From positions 125,309,001-125,373,000 of the forward strand of contig CM075655.1 of NCBI GenBank assembly GCA_037953625.1: a stretch of DNA of 64,000 bases, read 5' to 3'. Positions 11,464 to 23,188 of the stretch are shown piece by piece (within the stretch, counting starts at the first letter, position 1; every line of letters starts with the position of its first letter). A program made the translations under genes and the position numbers. The stretch comes from Crotalaria pallida. Taxonomy: Eukaryota; Streptophyta; Magnoliopsida; Fabales; Fabaceae. The notes beneath the pieces are model-generated. The model had not been told where the DNA came from. It was given only the letters and a program-made list of their open reading frames with translations, and did not search any database.

Positions 11464-14400
11464 CTAGTGTGTTTTTCTACTCACCTCAAGTTCAGAATTT
11501 TTTGAGGAGTTCACCCCAGATATTCTTTGAGGATGATGATACACATCAGTTTGCCGAAATGGTTCCTCAGTTGCAGTGGATAGAGATGGTAAGTGTAAAT
11601 CACCTGCGGAGCTCACGGCATCACCTTTACCTGTATCAAGCATTGCACTAAACCCATCTACAAAACTGAGAAAATCAGTTTTAGAACCGTCAGCCAATTC
11701 CTCGCCACTTTTCATGATTGAAGTGGGAGATTCCACGCCACCACCACGTGACTCCATTGCCTCCACTTCTGCCAATAGATCTGAAACTGATTCATCACAA
11801 TCGGTAGGCTCACCAAATATTGCCAGCCATGTCGACGCATTACAATCTGGATTGATAACTTGAGGGCATCCCCAGTTCTGTCCAGAAGACTGTCCTGAAT
11901 TCTCTTCACTATCTGATTGTTTCTGATAACTCTGCCCACTATTACTCTGACCTTCAGAAGTCCTGTTCAAGCCTTGATTTCCAATATCTTCTAGGTTTGC
12001 CTCAATCCCATACCCTTCCCTTAATTTATCCGAAGGGTTCTCATTCAAATTCTCAGAAAAGGCAGTTAAAGGTAGTGAAGGGTATACACGAGGATGGTTC
12101 TGACAAGAAATTTCATATTTCAATGACTCCTCTCTCCTTTCAAAGTTTCCACTTTGCCCCTCATTGTTAATCCCATCTACTGGTGTAGAAGAATGAGAGT
12201 TCCATCCATTGCTCTTAACTGATTCATCTTTACCATTAGACTGTGTACAAGTATCATCCACCTTCTGCTCCCCACTCTTATCCATAACATGTCTGTCTGC
12301 ACGAATTTCATTTCTGGTTGTATTTATCCCACTATCCTGACTATTATATTTATCATAAGAAGTAACACTGGGCCCTAAAGACAGCAGTTGGCTATTGTAT
12401 GGCAACGACACATTTTGGGAACACTTCCCATCTAGTGCATCAGCTAACAATATAGAGTAATCTTGTTTCTCATTCATCCTCCATATTCTGAGATCAGAAG
12501 GGAAATGTCCACTTTCTTTCCACTTATACAGCTGCAACATAGAAAAAGGTCCTTGAACCTTCCCAGCTGGATCTTGATAATGCCACAGTTTATCATTCGC
12601 AAAACCATTAAGTGGCTGCCCACTCCCTGTAGAGAGAAGCAATGAGGAAGCATCAAATGCAACACCAGATGCTTCTGATCTCACGACTCCTATATTGGTG
12701 CTACCACCAACTGATGCAACATTAGGGTTGACCTGATTCTTGTGCATACATATACCACCAATCAGCTCACGGGTAACAGGCAAGTCTTGAGTACAGAATC
12801 CAATATCATTCACGGCACCATCCATAATATGTCTATGTTCATCGCTGATCCTGGGCTTCTTGTTTTTTGAATTATCTGATTCTATGTCTATACAGGAGTT
12901 CTCAGACCCAGAGCCTTTGTCATCTTTAAGATGATGAAGTTCATAGGGAGTTCCAACCTTACAACTCAGTGCAGCACCTTTCCATGGGTTTTTAGCTTGA
13001 AGGAGCTCATCCAAAGTTAAAGATAAGCTCTCTTTCAAAGATGTCCAATACACCTTGAAAAGATACTCCCAGCTGCTTTTGTCATCAAAATCCACTTCAC
13101 ACTGTAAAAGTAGCACAAAGAAAGAAAAAGGATAAAAATTAGACCAACATCCTATTATGTGACATTGACTTGGCGATGAATAACCACACCCCACTTGTCT
13201 CCCAACCATACAGAAACGACAGAGAGAAACCGGTGTGGGGTAATTTCAAATAGTATGTGTAAAACTGTAAATGAATAGATAAGAAAGTGTCGCATACCTT
13301 CTCATTATCTCCTGAGGCATTGTTCTCAATCAGCAATATAGTTTTCTTGCATATTCCACACAAGCCTTTATTTCCTCTAACACTGACAAAATCAGCAGCT
13401 TTTGTACATCCCTTGCACAAAGAATATGTACACGTATAGCACATATAATGGGGAGCCTTCCGACAAACACTGCATATATGCCAACCTAACGTAGAGAGGA
13501 GATAACGGCTCAAAAATAAGGAATGAAGATGCACTAATTGGCAATTGTTATAATTATGAGACTCAATTAAAACTATACAATAGATGAATGGCATTGGAGA
13601 ATGCTGAGTTGATTGTGACAATCTAAGACATTTGCCCAATTGTTTGCAACAAAAAACTCACAGAAATGACACTTTCATGGGAAATTGACTACTCGCTCAA
13701 TTTCAAAAAATCCAACGTTTTAGGAAAATAATAAATTCGTTTCAATTTATCTAACATTTCCCAATTAATCTATCACTTCCGAAAACCAACCCACAAAGAC
13801 ATCAATAGTTATTTTCCGATTTGACCACTGCGAAATGGAAGGAAAATGAATACCAATGCAGTAAGGGGTTGATTATTTGAGCGAAGTAGTCAATGTTTCA
13901 ATAAAATTGATGTCATTTAACAGCTTACTAACTTTCTTAATCCTTACCCACACAACAACAACAACAACAAAACCACACTTGTTTAAGAATGGAATGTACT
14001 GCGTAATAGAAAGATAATGAAATCAGATTCAGTTTGCATGTAAAAAGTTAATGGTATGAAAGCAAAGTAACTACGATGATAATAATAATAATATAAGAAT
14101 GGAATGTAATGGAAAGAAAATGAAATCAGATTCAGTTTACAGGTAAGAAGTTAATGGTTTGAAAGCAAATGAAGTACAATAATAAAAATAATAATAAAAC
14201 ATGTGAGAAACGGGGGTTGAAGAAAGGGAGAAATATACCGCAATTCCATTTGGCCCTTGAACGGAAAAAGGCTTCGTCACGCTTGATACATGCAGGATGA
14301 TATGCTTTAGGACAACCCCTAAAAATAGCACAATAAAAAAAAAAAAAAAAGTGAGTGAGAAATAAGAGCAACAACCCTAATTGAAAAGTCAACAATCAAA

Positions 14401-14726
14401 CAAAGTGGAACAGTTCGTAAAAGGAGGAATCTTTTTTGGACTAACCGGCGATCACAGAGAACGAGGCTACCACCGTCAAAGCATATAAAGCAAACATCTT
14501 CTTCCTCCTTCTTCGGCCTCGACGACAACGGTGTCGTTTTGGGAGCACCTTTTGCTGGACGCCCCCTTTTCTTTTTCAATCCGACGTCGTTCCCACCAGC
14601 GTTGTTAATTCCAGTATTAGAGACAGGGACGCAACTGACCCCTTTCTCCGCCACGTCAGCAACCATGGAAGAAGATGAGCCCTCCTTCAAATCCCTAACA
14701 CCATCAGTGGTTGGTGGTGGTTCCAT
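11464..14726 (-). CDS. C3H44/NERD-like paralogue lacking SWIB, Plus3 and CCCH domains
   Basis: Exons: 14446-14726, 14239-14318, 13298-13485, 11464-13101, summing to 2187 nt (728 codons plus TAG), all GT-AG and in frame. Residues 51-60 carry an AT-hook-like KKKRGRPAKG. The PHD-like zinc-binding region spans about 76-180 (CFICFDGG, GCPKAYHPAC, CSVCRKAPHYMC and later CGICKK). A GYF domain is at about 353-410 (KLWHYQDPAGKVQGPF). The first three exons match the full-length neighbour at 27576-33865. Exon 4 then passes from the NKK segment straight into text that in the neighbour lies six exons further on, so SWIB and Plus3 are deleted in frame. The C-terminus ends RKTH about 240 residues early. It may bind histone tails and proline-rich partners without the rest of the machinery. 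Whether it is expressed is unknown. Confidence 0.82.
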
Positions 14727-15860
14727 GATAGGAGAGAGAGTATTTGAATTGAAGAGGAATAGAATCAGGAGAATTTAGAGAGAGAGAGAGAGAGAGAAAG
14801 GGGAAACCCTAGGAAGAGGTAGAATTAGGGGTTGTGGTGGTAGGGGTTAATTGAATTGGGTCTAGTGGGGTGGGGTGGGGTGGGGTGTGAACAGAGAAGA
14901 AGAAAGAAGAGAGAGAGAGGGGGGTGGGGGTGGCACATGGATTTAGAAAATGGACCATGTTCAGATGTGACAACGCATTGTTTGTTGTGTTGGTAAATTT
15001 CGTGTCACAAGCTACTACTACCACTTCTATCTCTTCTCTCTCTCTCTCTATTAGTATCTCTATCTATCTCTAGATATATTGGGCACAGTAGTACTACTAC
15101 TTATATAGAGAGAGAGAGACAGGAGAAAGTGACTCTGACCTTATGACTCTGCTGCTAATGTGTCCGAGTGTGTGTGTGAAGAAATAAAGAAAAGAAGGAT
15201 GACACCAAACAAAAAAAAAGAAACACGCTTACCGAGGATTGGTTCAATGTGCGGAACTCACACCCTCCCCTCCCTCCTACTTACTAAATTTCCCTTTTTT
15301 TTAATTATTTTCTTTTCTTTATTCTTTACCTTTGCCACCATTAGTATTTTATTTACTCATCCAAATCTTAAACTGGTGTGTCAAAAGGATATTTATTTAT
15401 TACATAATCCAGTATTAAGTATCCTGATCTCCCTTTTCTCAAAAATCAGAATCTTACATCTTATTTAATTAAAAAAAAAGAAAAAGCTTTCATTTTAAAA
15501 TGAAAAAGAATGTTTTTACACTTAAAAAAAAAGAATGTTTTTAGCTATATCAAGAGTTTAAAGTGTATAATTTCTATTTTTATTTTGGATATTACTACCG
15601 TGTATCATGTGACATTGATTAATAAATTTATTAAAAGTGTGACTTTGTATAAAGTTTAAGTATCTCTCTTTTTGAAAATAAATAAATAAATAAAAATATT
15701 TAGAGAACAACAAGCCTACAAATCTACACATGTGATTATGACACTTATTGTTTTCAAGTTAAAAAAAATTAAATAAAAGAGCTTGAATGACAAATATCAA
15801 GATCCTAATGTGTAGGCTTATGAGTAGGTCTCTCAATCATTGCTCATAAATACATACATT
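14727..15860 (-). other. 5' flank of the truncated C3H44/NERD-like gene
   Basis: The region upstream of the start codon holds a GA/CT microsatellite at about 14777-14798 (CT-rich on the coding strand), a GGGGT run near 14863-14887 and further CT/GA tracts at 15029-15120. CT-rich leaders are common near plant transcription starts. No gene is seen. Confidence 0.45.
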
Positions 15861-15869
15861 ACTTTTCAC

Positions 15870-16535
15870 TTAAATTTTACTTTTAGTAGATTTTTTATAT
15901 TAGAAAAACATTAATAATATATAAATGAAATGAAAAACATTAATTACCAACATGGGTTGGGACGAGTGGTAAGCGGCTCGGTCTCGCTTAAGCAAGGTCT
16001 CGAGTTCGAGTCCTTGTGAATGCAGAAAATTCATGTTGGGAGATTCACCTGCCATAGCCAGGCACGCGACCCGGGTCGGATCCGGATGTACCTAGGTAGT
16101 ACTTAGGGAACCGGTGGGCAACCAAAAAAAAAAAAAAAAAAACATTAATTAAATTTTACTTTTAGTAGATTTTTTAATGTGTATAAAAAAAACATTATAA
16201 TATATAAATGAAAAGAAAAACATTAATTAAATTTTGCTTTTAGTGGATTTTTTAATATGTATATCAGAAAAACATTAATAATATATAAAAGAAAAGAAAA
16301 ACATTAATTAAATTTTACTTTTAGTAGATTTTTTAATATGTATATGAGAAAAAAATTGATAATATATAAATGAAAATAAAAACATTAATTAAATTTTACT
16401 TTAAGTGGATTTTTTTAATATGTATATCAGAAAAACATTAATAATATATAAAAGAAAAAGAAAATCATTAATTAAATTTTACTTTTAGTGGATTTTTTTA
16501 ATATGTACATTAGAAAAACATTAATAAGTGTTTTT
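15870..16535. repeat. AT-rich minisatellite, about 85-90 bp units, interrupted by a SINE
   Basis: A unit containing AAATTTTACTTTTAGT-GATTTTTTA, then AGAAAAACATTAATAATATATAA, then AAAAACATTAATT recurs about six times. One copy lies left of 15947 and about five lie right of 16139, separated by a SINE. Units vary by point changes and small indels. No coding capacity. Confidence 0.8.
15947..16139 (+). mobile_element. tRNA-derived SINE inserted in the minisatellite
   Basis: An A-box-like segment GGACGAGTGGTAAGCGGC at about 15960 is followed by the B-box-like GAGTTCGAGTCC, a body of about 110 bp and an A tail of about 17 nt ending near 16139. The 12-bp target AAACATTAATTA occurs immediately on both sides (15935-15946 and about 16140-16151). 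Because that sequence is part of the minisatellite unit, the duplication is compatible with, but not unique proof of, insertion there. Confidence 0.8.
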
Positions 16536-16943
16536 CACTTTAGGATAGTAACAAAAATTACTTTATAAGTTTTTTAGTTTTTATCCTAAACATATGTTAA
16601 GAATCTCTAAGTAAGTACTAGTAATATTTTGTGGGGAAGTTAAAAATTTCACATCTAATATTTTAAGCAAACCGTATTTTAATGTACAAAGATGATTAAC
16701 CTATGTTTTAGGGCACATACGAGAGAAATACTAAAAAGTGTTCTTAGAGTATTGATTAATAAAATAAAAAAGATACTTTTATTTTAGAAAATGTTGAATT
16801 TAAAATATTGATGACTAATAAATTTAGATTTTTAATACAAGTTTTTTCTTTTCAATAGGTTCCTTAGTAATACCCTTATTTAAATGTTGATGGTTATTAA
16901 TGTGGATCGATAGATCATGCTTGTCAACATGCTAGTTATAATA

Positions 16944-17211
16944 CTTCCTCCGATGCTATTTATAATATCGTTTTGGGGTTTTTCACTCCCATTTTGTGGA
17001 TAAATGTGTTAGGGACATTGGAAATGTGAAAATTTGATATATTTTTTCAAAACTACCCTTATAATTATTATTTGAACTCTAAAAAGTGTTGACTTTATAG
17101 GGGTGTTTGTGGAAAGAAGTAATTAAATGCTATTAAAAATTAAAAATGAATCTTATAAATAGGACCAAAATAAAAATCCTAAAAGAATCTTATAAATAAG
17201 ACTGGAGGGAG
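16944..17211. mobile_element. Stowaway-like MITE
   Basis: It begins CTTCCTCCGATGCTATTTATAA and ends CTTATAAATAAGACTGGAGGGAG, with TA on both sides (16942-16943, 17212-17213). Its interior resembles the elements at 23189-23461 and 54182-54455 (GGGGTTTTTCACTCCC-like and AAAAGTGTTGACTTTATAGG segments), so these are one subfamily. Confidence 0.75.
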
Positions 17212-17900
17212 TAATAACCGAAGTTATTAAACTCGCGAGTTAACTCATTAATTCGTGAAAATTTAGGTAAATGAATCGATTTAACTAGTATAAAAACTCA
17301 TTCCTGGATAAAGTTAGGATAAACTCGAAATAAACTTGTGAATTCACTGTCGAGTTTACAATTTTACTCCCTTATTCAAATTTCAATTTATAAGCATTCA
17401 AAACAACATTGTTTCATGATTAAAACACAAAAAATAATCATAACCCAAAAAAGAAAAACATCTTAAATGATGATTTCATGACTAATGATAAAAAAAATCC
17501 CCGTAAAATTCGAATTCTCAAGTATTTTAAATGGACTTTTTGCTCATTTTCCAACCAATTTAAATTCTTGTCATCATCTTTTATGAATTCTTTTTAATTT
17601 ATGGTAAACCTTTAATGTAAAACAACAATGACAAGTTATTATTATATTGAATATTATATATGAGCTTAAATAAACTTTGAAGTTTATATTTGTTAACAAC
17701 ATTTTAAATAAAAAATAGGTAAGTAAAGTAAGTATTTTTAATATACTCCTACCTTGGTAACTAGTGTTCATAACACTTTGTAAAGAATCAATAAAACCTA
17801 ATTTTCCATTAAGAACATGGAGATATCAATACTTATTAATTGCAGTTCGAAAACTTTTGTTTTTAATTCCCTTAAGAGTGTCCTTGTTAGATTTTGCTTT

Positions 17901-18413
17901 TGTTTAATTATATCACAATTCCTTGAAGTTTGGGGTACTTTTGTCGGATCCCCTTATTCTTTTTTTCTCAATGTCTGACTCCCTAAAGTTACTTCTGAGT
18001 TTGTCATATACCCCTACTATCAATTTTGGTCAATTTTGTCGACATGTAACATCGAAATCCTGATCAGACGCAGAAGATTAAGCACCTGATGTTCCGTGAG
18101 CGATTTTATTTTAAATTTAAAAAACTAAAAAAACTTAATATTTTTATATTTTTGGTTAAATAAAAAATAAAAAAAAGAATTGAAGAGAGAGGTCGTCTTC
18201 GCCCGTTTGACATCACGCGGAACCACATGACCAACCTCCTACGTCTGACTAGGATTCTGATGTTACATGTCATCAAATTTGGTCAGAATTAGTAGTAGGG
18301 TTATATGACAAACTCATAAGTAACTTCGAGGAGTCAAATATAAAAAAAAATAAAGTATAAGAGTATCTGACAAAAGTACCCCAAACTTCAGGGACGTGTA
18401 ACATAATTAAACA
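17901..18413. mobile_element. foldback (long terminal inverted repeat) DNA element
   Basis: The left arm starting TGTTTAATTATATCACA at 17901 and containing GAAGTTTGGGGTACTTTTGTC is matched on the opposite strand by the right arm at about 18240-18413 (GACAAAAGTACCCCAAACTTC and the terminal AATTAAACA). Arms are roughly 170 bp with scattered mismatches around a loop of about 150 bp. It has no coding potential. The long arms suggest a Mutator-like or other foldback MITE; no convincing target duplication was found. Confidence 0.7.
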
Positions 18414-18499
18414 TTTTTTCCTTTTATAAGAGTTAGTACCAATTTGTAATTTTACATTTTTACTGTAGTAGGAGTATGGTATTTGGGTCATGATTCACA

Positions 18500-18660
18500 T
18501 GAAGTGCTTTATGTGTCCGATTCTGTGCTTCTCGAGCACCACGTGGTTAGTTTCGTGCCCAAGAGAAGCCACCAAATGTGGGGCCCACGTGGCTATTTTT
18601 TCTTCCAACGCCAAAAACATGATCTATCTCTTCTCTTCTCCTTCTCAACCCAAACACTGC
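18500..18660. repeat. duplicated intergenic block, copy A
   Basis: Segments such as CGATTCTGTG-TTCTC, ACCACGTGGTTAGT, GTGG-GCCAC-TGGCTATTTT and CAACGCC-AAA occur in the same order here and at about 35905-36050. Each copy lies upstream of a C3H44/NERD-like gene on the minus strand. This shows the local duplication extended beyond the coding regions. The CACGTG core is a potential G-box, which fits a distal promoter segment. Confidence 0.7.
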
Positions 18661-19477
18661 ATGCCCCATTTTCAGCTTTCTTATTTTTTTCTTTTATTCC
18701 TATTTAAAAAACGGAAAGTTGGGTTTGGGTTCATTCTTGGTCTTTTGGCATAAGGGGAATGGATGGTGAAAATGGTAGGCTTATCTAGTTATCACTTACC
18801 TGTTTGTCTTTATTATATACAAACTTTCCCCATCATCCATCTACATTTTCTTATATTTACTCCTTCAATTACTAATACTAAGTAATTTATACGGTTTAAA
18901 TTATAAGAATTTTTTTAATTAAAATATAAGAAAAATTTAATTATTCCGTAATATTTTTTAAAACAATTTTAAAAAGTAGTTATTTCTTTTAATTTTTGTT
19001 TCATTCTCGATACTACTTTTTAAAAATATATCTATTTGTTTTTTTTTACAAATTTGATAAAATTAAACACAATCAAATAACATTACTAATAAGTGTAAAA
19101 TTAGTTTTTTTTTTTTTATATTTCAAACATGATAAAGTACTAAATGGTGGATTTTCTCGTCTTTAAATTTAAGGATCAACATCAATTTTTAATGACAATA
19201 ATTATTTATTTTTCACAAATATTCCTATTTCGTCAACATTTTTAGAGTCTTGATGATAATTATAGGATAATTTTGAAAAGAAAATGTTAACAAGTGTCCT
19301 AAGGACATTAATTAAGTAAGCAAAAGAAATATCTTCACCTTAAAAAATGATGCATTTAATATATCAAAAAATATTGAATTTAAATTTCTAATGCTGAGCT
19401 AATTGCCTTGAAATGTTTAAACAATACCCTCATAAGGAACTTGTCAATATAACCTTTTTGAAAATGTATATTAAATA

Positions 19478-19509
19478 CTTCCTCCGTATCTCAACATAGG
19501 GTACCATTT
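19478..19509. mobile_element. truncated left end of a Stowaway-like MITE
   Basis: CTTCCTCCGTATCTCAACATAGGGTACC after a TA at 19476-19477 looks like a MITE start, but no matching right end follows. The LTR-like segment to the right probably replaced or interrupted it. Confidence 0.4.
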
Positions 19510-20795
19510 TGGTAGAATTGGTGACCATTTTTATGAGTCGTTTTTGTAGAATCAAAAAGGTTTCGATGAAGACAAATGAATCAGCTCGCTGTGTGGATGA
19601 AGTCGAGCTCGGTCCTCGACCATTGGTGAAGACAAATAGATCAGCTCGTTGTGTTGATGAAGTCGAGCTTGGTCCTCGACTATTGATGAAGCCAAATAAA
19701 TCAGCTCGTTGTGTTGACGAAATCGAGCTCGGTTGTGCAGATGAAATCAATTACTTTGACGAGCTTGGTTCTCGGCACCTAGCTTGGATCTCGGCAATCG
19801 ATTGAAACAAATGAATCAGGATGATCTCGTTGCTCGGTGTGCTATCTGGTCGGATTGATCGATGCTCAGAATCTCAGCTCTATCTGGTCGGATCGATCGA
19901 TGCTCGTAATCTCAGTGCTATCTGGTCGACAAAAAATCGGATTGATCCGTGCTCATAATCTTAGTGCAAAATGATCGGCGTAAGATCAGCTCGATCAGAC
20001 TTTGTTTAGGTCAGCTATACAAGTCCCCTAACTCGGCAAGTCGTTTTGGCAAATGCCAAGTTCGCTAACGGTTGTTCAACTCTTTCATCATACAGTCATT
20101 AAGAAAGAATTGATTAAAATCAAATCTGATTCAAAGTTGGAAAGGAAATTACTCCCAGAATCTTTCCTAATTTGGTGACTCCCTTTCCTCCCTGATCTCT
20201 GGGGATTTTGGAGATTATAAAGGGAGCGTATGAAGAAGACAGAAAAGAAGACAGGATTACAATACACACGAAACCGAAATTTTTAATCATCTCTGTCAAT
20301 ACATTTCCCAATCGAATACTCAATTGGTTTTCACACTATCTGATTAATATTCAATTGAGTTTCTGGTCGGAACCATGTTCACGTTTCTTACCGTTCATTG
20401 AAGAGAGAAGGAGCTATTGAAGGTTTCAAGGAGCTCCGTCTGGGGAAGTGCTGAAGAGGTTCTTCAGCCCAGAAGAGGTTTTTCAGCCAGCAAAATCAAT
20501 TGGGGTAGATTTCAAGAGTTTGGTACACTCTTGAAAGGGGTAGGAATTAGTGAGGTTCACTGTAATTCCTTTGTAACCGATTGAATAGATTTTGAGTAAA
20601 AAGCTCCCTAAGGGTTAGGGGGACTGGACGTAGCTCTCAAGGGTGAGAGTGAACCAGTATAAAATTTATGCGCCTCTTCTATTTACTGATTTATGCATTG
20701 TCAGAGTATTTTAGTCGTATCTGTTGAACCGTAAACTGCTTAAATAGTGCTAACTGTGAAACCGCTGCAAATCTGATCTTTGTGTGTTGCAGCTC
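19510..20795 (+). mobile_element. possible solo LTR / LTR fragment, plus orientation
   Basis: The tract is richer in GC than its surroundings and has no ORF typical of a gene. It contains three near copies of a unit of about 60-66 bp (TCAGCTCG-TGTG-GA-GAAGTCGAGCT, 19570-19740) and three copies of a shorter CTATCTGGTCGG unit (19844-19965). The sequence near 20600-20660 (GGGGGACTGGACGTAGCTC, then GGTGAACCAGTATAAA) is the kind of text found near the 3' end of many plant LTRs. Exact TG/CA ends and a target duplication were not resolved. Confidence 0.5.
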
Positions 20796-20805
20796 GGATA
20801 ATCGA

Positions 20806-21624
20806 TTATCGCATGATACGCTTCCTAACAGTGGCCCGACTGCTGTTATGAGTCATCTTCTCAATCAACTGCCTGGACTCTATGGCTGTTTTGCTCTCAA
20901 ATGAACCTTGTGATGCACAATCGACCAAGTGCTGATTGGTTAGACTCAACCCATCATAGAATGTCCTCATTTGCAACCATTCAGGCATAGAGTGATTGGG
21001 GCACCTCTTCAACATCTGCTTGTACCTTTCCCACGCCTCATGTAATGACTCTCCATCTTGCTGAGCAAAGGCGTTGATTTCTTGCCTAAGCTGAGCTTGC
21101 CTGGAGGGTGGGAAGTACTGGTCCACAAACATCGTAGCCAATTTGTCCCAAGTAAGGAAGCTCCCCTGTGGTTGAGACCGGACCCATTTAAGTGCCTTTC
21201 CCTTTAATGAGAGAGGAAAAAGCCTCAACCTGATCGCATCATCACTCGCACCTTGAATCTTGAAGAAGTCCAAGTAACTCAAGAACATAGCAATATGATC
21301 ACTTGGGTCCTCGTCTGGGGCACCACTGAATTGGTTTTGTTGCAGCATGTTTATATATGCCCCCTTGATGTCAAAGTGTGTAGCAGTGACCGCAGGTGGT
21401 ACTATGCTAGTACCAATTAAGGTCGGGTCGACTAAGGCGTAATCGGCCAAAGTACGCATGTCAGGTTCTGTCTCATTCTCAACCTGGCGCTCACGCTCGT
21501 CAGCCATTATTCTTGCTCGTTCCTTTTTCTCTCGCTGTGCTCGTTTCCTTAACTTCTTCGCTGTCAACTCGATCTCGGGATCGAATTGAAGGCTGCTGTA
21601 ATCACCTGCAGAACGCAAGTGCAT
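20806..21624 (-). pseudogene. Ty3/gypsy retrotransposon gag fragment
   Basis: The 272-residue open frame contains the Retrotrans_gag core: SDHIAMFLSYLDFFK, IRLRLFPLSLKGKALKW, the TWDKLATMFVDQYFPP segment and GESLHEAWERYKQMLKRCP. This is the capsid-type domain of plant Athila/Tat-like gypsy elements. The start MHLRSAGDYSSLQFDPEIE matches the usual gag N-terminal style. No zinc knuckle, protease or polymerase follows: the frame runs into flanking sequence near 20820 and stops. The element is therefore an internally truncated, non-autonomous remnant. The 5' LTR and primer binding site lie upstream on the same strand. Confidence 0.88.
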
Positions 21625-21754
21625 ATACCAGACTCGGCAAAGAGGGTTAATAGCACCTGTTGAGTGAATAAGAACAATTAAAAATAAAAGCTAGAACAAA
21701 CTTCCACTAAGTAACTACTAAGAGTACCGAAAAATTACTAAAATCTAATTTTAG

Positions 21755-21772
21755 TCCCCGGCAACGGCGCCA
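21755..21772 (-). other. LTR-retrotransposon primer binding site (tRNA-Asp)
   Basis: On the minus strand the 18 nt TGGCGCCGTTGCCGGGGA are complementary to the 3' end of plant tRNA-Asp including CCA. This is the usual priming site of Athila/Tat-type gypsy elements. It sits ten bases inside the predicted LTR border and 131 bp upstream of the gag start. Confidence 0.9.
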
Positions 21773-21781
21773 AAAACTTAT

Positions 21782-23047
21782 TGCGATTCTGGCAAGTGTA
21801 CCAGATCGTACAAGTAATATAGACAATGAAATCCGAGTATCGTACCCAAGGGAGTGACCGTTTAATTAATTCCACCTAATTAATATTACTTAGTGAACAA
21901 GACAAAGGATTTATGAATTTATAAATAAAAAATAGAAATTAAAATAAATGACTTTTTGACAAGGGGAAAAAGCGGGATGTAGTTTCGATGCAGGTTCCTA
22001 AATATTCTATAACAAATTAATTTGTTTTCCTAAATTCTGAATTTGTTTTGCAAAGGTAGAAAACGCCTAATGTCTTAGCACGTTTCCGTATTTTAGATAT
22101 TAATCTCCCAATGATGTCTCAAGAGAGCCTTAAACACCTAACCTTAAATTAAGTTCAATCAAAACTTGTAAAAATTATCCAATTCATAGAAAACATGTCT
22201 GTGCCTATACAATTGAACTGTTTGATTATTAGGCTAAATCCTAAATTCATATGTCTATTCATAAAGGATTTCCAAAAGTCATGAACTGCGCACATTCACG
22301 AGAAACAATCAAAATATAATCAAACACAGAATTTATAATGGAAAAACAAAATCAATTCATTGCAAAAACATTAACAAGGTTCCATGTTCATCTACTCCTA
22401 CATCCCAAAGAAGGGTTTAGTTCATAATGGGAAGAAGAAAAGCAATAAAAGTGATAAAGAGAGACATAATTACCACTAATCCTTGCCTCTAATCTCCGTG
22501 TTCTTCGCAAAAAGCTCTAAACCTTGTTCTTAATCCTCTGATATGTGTAAAAAACGTCCTCAATCTCACCTATAATATGTCTATTTAAAAGGATAAAAAC
22601 TAATCTCCTATCAAATCTGTAAAAGATATAATTAAATCTACTGCAACTGACGCCGTGCGCTTGGGCGTACAAACCCGCGCTTGGGCGAGATCGACCCGTG
22701 CCTGGGCGCACAAGGCTGCGCTTGGGCGCACCACGCTAGCTTCAGCATCTGCTTGTTTTTGCTCTTTTGGCCCCATTTCCTGGTCTTGCACCCATGCATA
22801 GCATCTTAACCGTCAAACTTGCCTTCTCATCTCCAACTTCAAGGTTTATTACTTGCTTCTTTTTTTTCTTTTTCCAATTTCAACAAATTAAGCTCCAAAA
22901 CCTGAAATTAAGAACCAAAAAGGCACAAAATCCACAACGATCTCGTTCCTCATCATTAGTAGATAAAATCAATCTTTTCTTAACAATTACTTGATAAACA
23001 AGCCAAAATCACTAAGAAATAGGGTAAATTATCACTCAAAAACATCA
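21782..23047 (-). mobile_element. 5' LTR of the truncated Ty3/gypsy element
   Basis: The LTR is placed between the PBS side (minus-strand end ...GAATCGCA at 21782) and a likely TGATGTTTTTGAGTG start at about 23047. The right edge is approximate. The interior is non-coding and contains four imperfect copies of a GCGCTTGGGCG-type motif at 22655-22735. Only one LTR is present. The other end of the element is missing. Confidence 0.65.
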
Positions 23048-23188
23048 TATTTCTGGCTCTAATCAGGTATAGATAACCGATTATCTCATACTGCTCGGCA
23101 CAAAACCCACTCTTTTATATGAAAACAACAAGCATCATTTCAACTATTTCAATTATATTCTAAAAATTAATACTATTGCTTCCAACTA

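Noticed and set aside
15955..16035. A tRNA-Ser/Leu-like gene
   Set aside because: Boxes are present but acceptor and anticodon stems do not pair; it is the head of a SINE.
18490..18753. Plus-strand open frame as a Cys-rich small protein gene
   Set aside because: It coincides with the duplicated intergenic block, and copy B at 35905-36050 does not preserve the frame.
19430..19805. Repeated-peptide open frames on both strands
   Set aside because: Both come from the LTR-like tandem repeat of about 60-66 bp, not from a gene.
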